Shown one piece after another: positions 55,323-64,000 of a stretch of 64,000 nt of DNA; within the stretch, counting starts at the first letter, position 1, and each line of letters opens with the position of its first letter. A model generated the notes under the pieces. It saw nothing but the letters and a program-made list of their open reading frames with translations, had not been told where the DNA came from and made no database searches. A program made the position numbers and the translations under genes. This DNA is from Verpa conica. Lineage: Eukaryota > Ascomycota > Pezizomycetes > Pezizales > Morchellaceae. The DNA lies in contig JAUFSD010000020.1 in the NCBI GenBank assembly GCA_033030425.1, positions 248,001 through 312,000 of the forward strand, in the 5' to 3' direction.

Positions 55323-55498
55323 CTGGATGCGGTCCCCAAGACACGTCGACCAGCGGAAAGACTAATTTCCTATTATCCTCAATCAAAAGATGACAAAAAC
55401 AAGAATATGTTATGTTGATCCTCCATCCGAGGAATGATCCTCTCATGGAGGATCACTAGCTAGTGTGACAAAGATATTACGTGATCGTCCCGTGACAC
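55323..55498 (+). repeat. Dispersed repeat, copy 3 of 3
   Basis: Reads cggtccccaagacacgtcga, ccagcggaaagacta, aggatcactagctagtgtga, aaagatattacgtgat and ends cccgtgacac. Closest to the copy at 17185. Confidence 0.77.
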
Positions 55499-56349
55499 AA
55501 CCACTCACAGATACAAACTCGAACAATACCATAAGTATTATCGAGGAAGTCAAAGGATTCTTTTTGCGAAGCAAATAACACAAAGAGTTTGAAGGGAAAA
55601 GCTTTGTCTCTATACCGAAAGTACTCCTGCCTGGTCGGTGGTCTCTGCTGTCTGAGTGGGTAACAATGTCCGGGGGATCCACGAGCCGACCTGGTAGGCT
55701 TATGCGACGAGGGATTGTGGCGCTACATTCAGAGTAGTTGAAGAATCCTCACATAGAATAACGACAGTGTAGAACCATCGATGCAAGCCAACTAGCCAGG
55801 TACAGTATAACTACTATTGGTCAGAACATAGGACAACTACCTCATGAATATTTTTCCAGTGCGCTAGATTATGATGTAATTCCGGGGGACCTACTTTGTG
55901 ATGAGTTGGGATGAAAAGTGGCGTGATCCGACACTTACGTAACCATGGCGTAACAGCTTGGGATATAGCTAAGGTGGGGAGGATGAGGAAGTACGATACT
56001 CTCCCCATGCGGGAATTCCCTTAGTTCTATGAAAGAGCTTTTTCAGTTGAACCTATTTCAAAAACTATTCTCTTTGATAGAAATCTCCCTTCTTATATGT
56101 CAGAACCAAACAAGGTTGTCATCAGTTAGTTCATGTAATATCACCCTGGAAAGTCTTGGCTCCTGACAGCACTGAGACCTAATTACAAAAGATATAACAT
56201 GATGAATTATGATGATCTAAGCTACGAGCCGCGTGAGGCTCTTATAACACATGCCAAGACAAACATTGATCACACATTCCATGACAACCCCCCCTTTCAT
56301 CTTCTAATATGTCAGAACCAAACAAGTTTATTATTAGTTCAAGGCGATG
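55499..56349. other. Intergenic, short direct repeat only
   Basis: No gene seen. A 25-30-bp direct repeat (atgtcagaaccaaacaag) occurs at about 56097 and 56309. Confidence 0.45.
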
Positions 56350-56645
56350 AGGGTCAATTGTTGATTATTTTTGATACTCGAGAAATTGGTAGTATATGGC
56401 AGCTAATACCTAAACAGGAGAACTACCAAGCACACTCCAGAGCTAGGAAAAAATAATAAATAACCCTTCCTGTGATATGTAGACCATTCCGAGGGCCCAG
56501 AATTCCCATTTTCTTGCCTAATCTATAAAGGAAAAGCTCTGTATGGTTGAATGTATCAAATCTTTAGGACATGGTCTATCAAGTATGAGATCTGTTTTCA
56601 GGAGGTAGAGCGTGTCTAGGCTTAATTCTTTGATAGTGTAATGTT
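56350..56645 (+). repeat. Segmental duplication block, partner of 48440-48740
   Basis: Co-linear with the block upstream of copy 3 (ggcagctaat, cttcctgtgatatgtagacc, tgaatgtatcaa, ctttgatagtgta). Here it is followed within about 40 bases by the minisatellite-like array. Confidence 0.78.
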
Positions 56646-56689
56646 ACCATCGCATTAGGGGTCGTTATATCTCAACATGCCTCTTCGAC

Positions 56690-56885
56690 ACCCCCGCAGA
56701 CTCGGCTCACTTACGCTACTCACTAACCCACTTCACTCTCGCCTACACACTCAACCACACATGCCGAACCCACCGTTACATCTCGCATACTCTACCCGCA
56801 AAATATACCTACATCTCGCACGCCCCAATTCGCCGAATCCACACGTATATCTCGCGCACCGCAATTCACGGAATCTACCCTGAAT
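56690..56885 (+). repeat. Minisatellite-like array upstream of copy 4
   Basis: The string tctcgca/tctcgcg recurs at 56781, 56814 and 56850 (steps 33 and 36), in C-rich, G-poor DNA like that at 50166-50410. It appears to be the counterpart of that array, more decayed. Both are followed by tagcacccc-type text (50406, 56920). Confidence 0.6.
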
Positions 56886-57059
56886 TTTGAAAGAAGTGGT
56901 TCATCGAATCAGCAACCTAGCACCCCGTAACCCACAAAGCCCACCCTGGATCTTGCGAGAAGCAGTCCACTGGACGCATCCTTGCATCTAGCACGCGGTA
57001 ATCCGGCGATAGCACCCCTACATTTCATACAATGTAATCTACCAAGCATATCCCATAAC

Positions 57060-57692
57060 TCGCGAGCATAGCCCCTTACAGAGGGCCAAAGCAGAAATAA
57101 ATGCCCTTAGTACCTGTGTCAGGAATATTTCGGACCAGCCAAAACAAGAAAGGCAACAGAGGATGAAGTTGGAAACAGAGTTGATGCAGGTAAAATGGGC
57201 TAACGAAGGTCTCCAAAGAAGTGAAGAGTGGTAAAGAGAAGTCATTACTGCTATAAGAGGAACCAAACAGACAGAAAGAGCAAGGGTAGGGAGAGGAACA
57301 CCACTAAGGACGACAATAACGCAATCTACTACACCACGGATAACCTCTCTAAATGAGATAAAGCCCACTATTGACTCGGATACTACGGCTATAACTACAG
57401 AGTTCTCAAACACCCACAGTGCCTACGGAGAAGCGACAAAGCGATGGTCCAAACAGCAGGGGACATTGGATGTGGTCCCTACAAACATCAAAAGCGTAGT
57501 GAAATCCGGAGTTGAAACCAATCATAGGAGCTAACATCCAATCGCAGCGGCTGTCGAAAAAACCATTGGGAACGCCGCTGTCGATGGTGGTGTCGGATAT
57601 GGGTCCAGCTTGGGCGCAGCTGTAACCGCTGCATGGATTGCATCCAGGAACGCCACACCAAGTAACGACAAAGGAAGTACGAACGTATTCTA
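57060..57692 (+). pseudogene. Coiled-coil/VDG family, copy 4, broken and truncated
   Basis: The frame starting near 57060 aligns with copy 3: AEINALSTCVRNI against EVSALNARLKQV, QRMKLETEL against RRMSLEDEC, then KWANEGLQRSEEW against KWSNESLLKHNEW. The next codon is CAA in copy 3 and TAA here (57232-57234). A second stop lies near 57533. The core is well kept (TIGNAAVDGGVGYGSSLGAA, about 57560-57620). Similarity ends at 57692, where the terminus of a GGAACG element begins, so the Ala-rich and membrane parts are missing. No ATG start was found. Confidence 0.75.
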
Positions 57693-58200
57693 ATTCAGTG
57701 GGAGCGCCGCTTGTTCAGGAACGTTCCTGGATAGACCGGTGAACTGGGAAACGGAATCATAGACCGTATAAGGGCCAGTCCACCCAGGGATAATGTCAAT
57801 CTATTCAAGACAAAGATATCTATATTTGCATATTTTGGCCCTGTAAGTCAGAGACTCTATTGCTGACTCGTGCGCAGGGCAAGGGCTTCGTCATCTAACG
57901 TCACTCGATATCTAGGATCATGGACCGTGACTCGTATTTTTAATAATGTGGAAGATAGAATAGAATGATGATCTAATCTCTATGATCGCATCTAATCTGA
58001 ACGCTTCTTCCTACGTGAAGTCTTCATTAATAGAACCTTTGTACGACTAGAATCTGCCTAGACGGCTGACTCCTAGGTGTAGTAGCCCCTCCATAATGGT
58101 GGGATGTAAATGATAGATCTAGTTAGAAAGGTATATGATTATAATGGTATCTCAATGATACTCTCCCTATGTCCAAATATAAATACAAGATACTAGTAGT
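57693..58200 (+). mobile_element. GGAACG TIR element, copy D, incomplete
   Basis: Left terminus attcagtgggagcgccgctt, then caggaacgttcctggataga, then gaaacggaatcatagaccgt. Interior text at about 58080-58190 (gtagcccctcc, ggtatctcaatgatact) matches copy C. No right terminus is found. The insertion point is exactly where copy 4 stops matching copy 3. Confidence 0.75.
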
Positions 58201-60332
58201 AATAAGAGCCATGAATTTAGTGAATCACGCATAGTAGAGATGAGGCTACGGTGCGCTGTACATGCTCCCACGTTGCATGGCTCATCAAATATCACTCGGA
58301 TCGTTGCCAGGTTATTTTACAATATCTGTTTCCTATATTGATATATACAGACTGTTCTTCATCTGGTGATCAATGCAACTAAATATACTTATTTGACACT
58401 GAAATATACGCAGTTCTGTCTATGGGAATATTATTTGTGACAATATTTTCAACAGACAGCCCCTCAAAACGCCCAACTAGACTATATTTGGAATAGCTCA
58501 CTCCAGATCTGGATAGAATACCTGTTTATAGGAATGTTCTCACTATATTGTCCCACATTCTCAGTCTCGATCGTATTCTTGTAGGGGGAGTCGTCTATAC
58601 TGTAGTACAAAATTGTGTTGAGATTACTGTTGAGCTCCCTGAAATGTGTTTTTTTATTGAGTTCTAGATTATTGCTATGAGGACATAATGTCTATAGTAT
58701 TGAAGCATAGAGCATTTAGATGTCTCTATCATGAAGTGTTAGACGACAACCTTGCTTCCTTGAGATTCTCTTGTCTACGTTCTATACCAGGCCGCCCGCC
58801 CAAACTTTAATACAACTTCCAGATTAAGCCCCTTAGACTGGTGTTACAATTCCAAACCATTCGCCTGCTTGATTTGTGTGGTCTCCTCCGATGACCTGTA
58901 CCCTTACAGCCCTGTTTTACTACCAAGGAAGAGTACAATGCGGTTTCCGGTTTCTATATAAGATCTCTCATGCTTCTTATCATCCACAACGCGTACCTGG
59001 AGCCTAAAATCAAGGAATAGAAACGTCGAATCTGTTTCTACCAGAATCGACCTCCCCGGAAGTGGAGAACACCAATGACATTATAAGTCATAATAATACA
59101 TTAGTGTATACATTGGCGAAGCTCATGAGACAAGCGCGGTGAGCGGCACGGCTATATTTGAGTGTCACGGAATAATGAAACGATGCTAGTAATATAGTTT
59201 ACGTAGGCGAGATAGATATAAGGATAAGTGGAGATACCGATGCAACTGGGGGTGTCCGGAAGTCTGATCAATGCTGTCTGATATCATGTCCGAATATCCC
59301 TATATCTCGACCTACCGGTTAGCCTCTATGTATTTTTGATAGCCGTGCTTACTCACAACTCATGTGTATTGTGTACTTCGGACTGTATTTCAAGAAGTTA
59401 CAGTACCTCTAGTAATCTGCCACAACAGTTGAGTGATAAATGCCGCTGTATAAGAATTGGATCCTGAGTGCTCATAATGAATTAATGTTGCAGATGTTCC
59501 TCGGCCAGCTAGATTTCTCCGTGGCCGATAGTAAAAGCCTGTTTCGTACCGAGGCTGTAGCATTGCACCAAGAATCCTGCTCCTCAAAGCCACCCCGGTT
59601 TGGGGTCCTTTCGATATGCGTTATATCACCAATATCTCTTGCGGAACATTGTAGTCATCCCGTCTTGCTGTATTATGGCATGCCGCTATGTTTCATGGAG
59701 TAACACGTCAAACCGCTTGTGTGGCCCCACGAATTCTTCTCTGATCAGCTTATAGCTACTCCGAGATTGAGATATAAGCAGGTCCAGATTTTGTACTACT
59801 TGAGTAGACCGTCATGTGACATAGATTAGATCAGATTAGATCAGATCTTTCCATAGGGTTAGGTGTATCTCGCGTCTTTTCGCATCAACTCCTATAACAT
59901 AATTAAGATATCTAAGTACGTATACGGATACAGATCTGAGTCGCCCGTGTGTAACAGCTATGGGGCATGATTGTATCAGAAGCTACATTAATCAGCCACC
60001 ACAACAATTGTCTTCGTGAGTCGGATACCAAACTCTTTCTATTCTGGAACTAATTCATAGTGGATGGACCCCGTACCGGGAAGACCTCTTTGTTCCTCGG
60101 TTAAGCACTTCCTATCGTTAAACTGGCCGAAGCAGCCTGCAATACATCTCTTAGAAATCGCCCCCGTGGGGGGGTACCCCGCTAATCATGGCGGCTACAT
60201 GCTAAAGTCTCTCCCCACCGCAACGGAAGAATTACAATGACTGAGTAATTACGGTGGTCAGAAGAACCTTACCGTGGGTTTTTTCTCCTGTGGTGAATAA
60301 TAGCGGGGTAAACCTGATTACGATCGCACTGA
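58201..60332. other. Intergenic, with a possible P-loop relic
   Basis: No gene seen. At about 60060-60105 one frame reads DGPRTGKTSLFLG and then a stop, matching the GxxxxGK[ST] nucleotide-binding signature, but no flanking NTPase sequence is recognisable. The frame 59440-59703 (+) is unsupported. Confidence 0.35.
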
Positions 60333-60545
60333 AATTTACAGTCTCGCTTGTAGCTACACAGAACCGGGAATCAAGACGGGGGTACTATTCCCCACATCTG
60401 TATTTCCCCGATCTACAAGCCTGTGAGATTTCACTGGTAACCTAACCTACATGCGACAGGCCATTTTAGATCATTTACGCTTATATCGGGTTTATTGTGT
60501 GCCTCAGCCTCGGATTGTGCGTAGTTGTGTAACGTTAAGACCCCC
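60333..60545 (+). repeat. Repeat block, copy 3 of 3 (diverged)
   Basis: Weak match to 54842-55085: cttgtagctacacagaaccggg against cttgtacttgctcagaatcggg, and gtgcgtagttgtgtaac at the end in both. Confidence 0.5.
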
Positions 60546-60614
60546 CCGCAAAGGATTTAACCACTCCACAACCCAGGATCCCGACCCTCTTTTGTATCAG
60601 CCAATTTTATTGCT

Positions 60615-60785
60615 CGTAACGTGGCAGATATGATCACCATATGGATGGAGAGATTCAAGGCAGTAGAGGACAATGTAGCTCAGTTTGATCCCGTGGATGC
60701 CACATTGCCTTGGTCTGGGGTACAGTTATTACTCGAGGTGTATATTCCGGGGGTGAGCTTTATGGGCTAGAACCTAGGCCTTGTC
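60615..60785 (+). pseudogene. NACHT_N relic upstream of the NLR
   Basis: One frame reads NVADMITIWMERFKAVEDNV then AQFDPVDATLPWSGVQLLLE, matching VADKVITWVEKFKAVGDTM and QFDPVHAALSWAAVRLLLQ in the NLR 1.3 kb downstream. Only this part of the N-terminal domain is recognisable; the rest has decayed. It shows a tandem duplication of the NLR 5' part. Confidence 0.75.
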
Positions 60786-60794
60786 TCCGAAGAT

Positions 60795-61050
60795 AGATGG
60801 TTGTTGTCGCACCGTGAGAAGCGACCTCGCTTGTACTTGCACAGAGCAAGGCGCCATGACAAGATTAATATTCACCGTAATTAATTTACTCTGGGCCTTA
60901 GCCAGTGAGGGTCAACTGTCATCCTGTCGGCAGCTTGACCCGCATAACCATTGCACAAACGCTGAGACATCCAATGGTGATTTACGGTATTCTTTTTGGT
61001 GTGCCTCACGTTGTGCGCAACTGTGTAACTATAAGGCCTTCCCGGCTTTT
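60795..61050 (+). repeat. Repeat block, copy 2 of 3
   Basis: Best partner of 54842-55085. It lies between the NACHT_N relic and the start of the NLR at 61174. Confidence 0.7.
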
Positions 61051-61637
61051 AACCCGAAGATAACTTCCCCCCTTCCCAGCACAAACGCACACTACACCCC
61101 CTTTTCTCTACAGTAACTACTTCCTATTCCTCCGTACGAGCACACATACAGACTTCAACGATACAAAGCTATCATGGAAAAATTCAAGGGACTCTTTCCT
61201 CGGCGGGGCAAGTCGCGGGAAGACCCCGGAGGACAAGGCTCTATGTCTACACCGACGCTACTTCTGCCCGGCCAATCCTCGGAGCCAGTTGAGCGGCCGA
61301 CAACTGCCGAGGGATCTGCGACTAGGCTCAGCAGGTTCATGCGACGCTCCGGGGATGGCACTGCTACGCCACTACGCAGCCGTAGCGCGCAACCGAGCCT
61401 CCCAACTATCCAAACCCACAACCTAACTTCTTCTCCCCCGATCCCGTCTCCCACTATCCCGTCACCCACGAACAACTTACTTCCGCTGGCAACAGCGATA
61501 CCTACGGTTACGATAACGCACCCTAGTTCAGTAGCAGGGGCGGGTAGTAGATTAGGTGCTGGAACTACTGCTGCTACATTTGCTATTGGGGCGGTTGGGG
61601 GGCATTCAATTAGTGTTTTTTATGACTCCCCATTGAA

Positions 61638-62359
61638 TTGTTTCGACTAACTGAAACACAATGTCAGTCTAAACCTCCACCGACGTCACCCGTTCAGATC
61701 CATATCACGGGAGCAAAATCAACTTTATGGACACGAGCGTTTAACAAATTAACCAGGGATGAGCAGGCTGAACTTCCCACACCTCAGATCCAACAACAAG
61801 AATATATTAGCGATATTATAGATTCGACGAGGCAGAGCAGAGACCACTGCCAGAAAACAGGAATGAAGTTTACCTTCCGGGATAAGGATATCATCATCCG
61901 TGATGTAGCAGACAAGGTAATCACATGGGTTGAAAAATTCAAAGCAGTCGGCGATACTATGATCCAATTTGATCCGGTGCATGCGGCATTGTCGTGGGCT
62001 GCAGTGCGTCTATTACTTCAGGTTTGTGCCCCAGGGGTGTGTTCTATGAGCTGGAAAGCAGGCCCAGTTCTCCGATCAGGGTATATCTAAAGTGGGAGTA
62101 GGTTGTGTGAACAACAAGAAGACCATGGACTCAACGCTTGTTGGTATTGAACGGGTTACTCGGCTAGCGGTACGGTGCGGCATTTACGAGCGAATGTACC
62201 TCGCGGACAATCAGCTGTCGATTCGTCCAAGTTTAGAACAGGCTCTCATTGAACTCTACCTCTCCATTCTGAGATTCCTCATATTTGCAAATGGATATTT
62301 GAAGATGTCCACTCGTGGTACGCAGTCTCTTATACTTGAATGCACGTGGATGATTAATT
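61638..62359 (+). pseudogene. NACHT_N domain part of the second NLR
   Basis: Two frames make one domain. The first (to 62090) has LWTRAFNKL, then KFTFRDKDIIIRDVADKVIT and FDPVHAALSWAAVRLLLQ, all family-typical. The second (from about 62092) continues STLVGIERVTRLAVRCGIYE and LYLSILRFLIFANGYL. The change of frame at about 62025-62110 may be a lost or unusual intron. A later in-phase piece (62368-62480, ERFVVGLLNAEGTSLFDAM) continues the same region. NACHT_N is a helical N-terminal module; its action is not established. Confidence 0.8.
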
Positions 62360-63240
62360 AGGATTAGAGAGATTCGTGGTTGGACTACTGAATGCTGAGG
62401 GGACATCACTTTTCGACGCTATGGAGGAGGGCGAGTCCGAACTACTGAAGGAGATAAAGTCAGCTGAAGGGGAGAGTAAGTAATAATGCCAGTGATGGGG
62501 TTCTAGTATACGTTCATGCAGCTGACAAGCACGATTCCAGAATAGAGCAAGAAGGTTCGAGGCACAAATTATGGGGTATTGGTTCCCGACTGATAGTAGC
62601 TCTAGTACAATTTGCGGTGCTGCAGCGAATGTTTGATGATTTGGAGGTACCTATCAGAAGAACTGAAATGATGACGGAAGTAGTATATGAAAGTCTCTTA
62701 GGTTGAACTACGACGGTGAACCTAGCAACTAGAATAAAGAGCTTTGTTTGCTAATCTCTTTCTATTGTAGATAATTTACGACAAGATATACTTAGGTGGC
62801 TATCGCAGGATCCTTACGAGCAGCATCACGGGGGCGCTATGGAAGATCTTCTGGATAATACCGGTCAGTAGTTGTTCCTGAAACAGGAATATTGTGAGTG
62901 GCGCTCCTTGAGCTCATCTAGTATTATGTGATTGCGTGGTATTCGTAAGTGTCCCTTAAAGAGGGTAAAATAGGATACATTCTAACATGCAATCAAGCTG
63001 GCGCGGGGAAAACGAAGCTTACGTGAGATATAATGACCTCTCACTGTCCGAGTACTCCGCTGATGTTGCAACAGTTTTCAGGTAATCTGTACTCTCAGGA
63101 AAGAGCTCAATAGTAAAGAGCCTGTCATGTTTTTTTGATTCAACAACAGCGACCCTGATCGACGGAATTCGACCATCCTTTTACAAACGATTATCAAGCA
63201 GCCATGCCGTATACCACGTAAAGGTGGTTTTCCAGGACTT

Positions 63241-63678
63241 GTGATTGATCGTTTTGAACAACGACAGAAGCGTGGTGCCATACATGAGCCATTAACCCTT
63301 GAAGAATGCCGCTTACTCATGATCCCACTCCTAAATCTTTACCCCCAGTCCAACATTATCATCGATGGTCTAGACGAATGCGAGTCAAGTCACAGGCACC
63401 TTTTTGATGCGTTGGCGGATACAATGCGCTCTTCGACAAGCCTTGTTAAACTATTCATCTCGAGTTGGGATAGTATCAGTATCACGGCTAGACTCGGGAA
63501 TGTCCCTAATATTTATATAAACGCCAACGATAACAAACACAATATTGAGCGCTTTGTACATCGAGAGGTATGGGAATTCAACAATCTACTACACGGAAAC
63601 GCCTCGGATGAACTGAAAAGGCTTGTAGCGACTACCATTGCGGAAAGGTCAAACGGAATGTTTGTCTTCCCCCTGTGA
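63241..63678 (+). pseudogene. NACHT Walker B and sensor part of the second NLR
   Basis: Open frame of 145 codons; the first codon is TTG-type, so this is an internal fragment. It includes the pre-Walker-B helix (LTLEECRLLMIPLLNLY), Walker B with the DGLDE acidic cluster, LVKLFISSWDS (sensor 1) and the end-of-domain text RSNGMFVF, where the family has GMFLW. It ends at TGA 63676. Coding sense resumes in another frame downstream (KNLGKLPATLENMYKSIWSQ). Confidence 0.82.
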
Positions 63679-64000
63679 TGGCGTATATTACAGAAATGCT
63701 GACGCCCACAACTAAAGGTTTCAATGGGCAGATATTCAAACCAAAATCCTTTTTAAGATGCGGCACAAGGAAGATATCCGTAAAAACTTAGGGAAACTAC
63801 CTGCCACTCTAGAGAACATGTACAAGTCGATCTGGTCACAAGTTCAAAACTGCCCGACTCACGAGAAACTACTCGCCGACAGGGCATTCGCATGGATTAT
63901 AAGCTCACGTCGAGCATTGAGCCAGCCCACATGGGCTACACCATGCTACTCACCTAACAATCCACCGCCAGGCGCTTTCGACACACTGCTAGATATTTGC

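Larger units (their letters stand above)
61174..64000 (+). pseudogene. NACHT_N-NACHT NLR, broken, runs off the window
   Basis: ATG at 61174 follows a typical C/A-rich leader. Residues 1-155 are Ser/Pro/Thr-rich and low-complexity. A frame change near 61630 leads to the NACHT_N domain (61638-62359), known from fungal NLRs of the NWD type. An intron with acceptor CTATTGTAG at about 62770 seems likely. The linker then reads NTGQ-stop-LFLKQEYCEW, where the family has Trp (TGG to TAG, 62869-62871). Walker A appears as AGAGKTKL near 63000 with the first Gly replaced. Walker B (IIIDGLDEC) is at about 63355, the sensor (KLFISSWDS) follows, and winged-helix text (AFAWIISSRRALSQ) is near 63890. A stop at 63676 and frame changes add to the damage. 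C-terminal repeats lie beyond 64000. Confidence 0.85.

Noticed and set aside
1..64000. Bacterial or viral origin of the window
   Set aside because: Short spliceosomal introns, a chromodomain retroelement, F-box and HeLo/NACHT_N architecture and low gene density all point to a fungus.

Overview
The window looks like a repeat-rich, gene-poor chromosomal segment of a filamentous ascomycete (Pezizomycotina). The evidence is short fungal-type introns (GT...CTGAC/CTAAC...AG), two NACHT-type NLR genes with fungal-specific N-terminal domains (HeLo, NACHT_N), an F-box/ankyrin protein, a Ty3/Gypsy chromovirus and many small TIR elements. NACHT-ankyrin genes together with abundant Gypsy elements recall Pezizomycetes such as truffles, but that is inference and no species can be named from the sequence alone.

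Layout. 0.7-1.5 kb: a small ORF and a 207-bp hairpin element. 3.0-6.5 kb (+): a HeLo-NACHT-ankyrin NLR pseudogene ending in a membrane anchor. 8.5-15.7 kb: a small spliced host gene split by a complete chromovirus (9096-15453, identical 141-bp LTRs, 5-bp target duplication CTCGG); its frame stays open across the empty site. 16.1-16.7 kb (-): a 190-aa hypothetical gene. 16.7-27 kb: mostly repeats, including a 406-bp hAT-type MITE with 8-bp target duplication. 27-46 kb: decayed genes among three complete copies of a GGAACG-rich TIR element, with two members of an unnamed gene family (33966-34805 and 43357-43916, both -), a truncated ankyrin gene (35.2-35.7 kb) and a truncated membrane protein (42.7-43.1 kb). 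46.9-47.8 kb (+): an intact F-box/ankyrin gene. 49.0-49.9 kb: a 931-bp TIR element with 45-bp termini. 50.5-51.5 kb (+): the one intact member of the unnamed family (coiled coil, glycine-rich core, C-terminal membrane segment). 53.2-54.0 kb (+): an intact spliced gene of unknown function. 57.1-57.7 kb (+): a fourth, broken member of the family, in a segment duplicated from the 48.4-51.1 kb region. 60.6 kb to the end (+): a NACHT_N relic followed by a NACHT_N-NACHT NLR pseudogene that runs off the window.

The genes do not form a pathway visible here. The theme is a decaying nest of NLR-type genes and a lineage-specific coiled-coil/membrane family. Genes are broken by small TIR elements at their edges, by frameshifts, and by stop codons that in several cases are explained by CpA-to-TpA changes, a pattern like repeat-induced point mutation. 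The genes that appear fully intact are 16109-16681 (-), 46958-47788 (+), 50488-51483 (+) and 53152-53960 (+, spliced); the 699-1085 ORF is uncertain.
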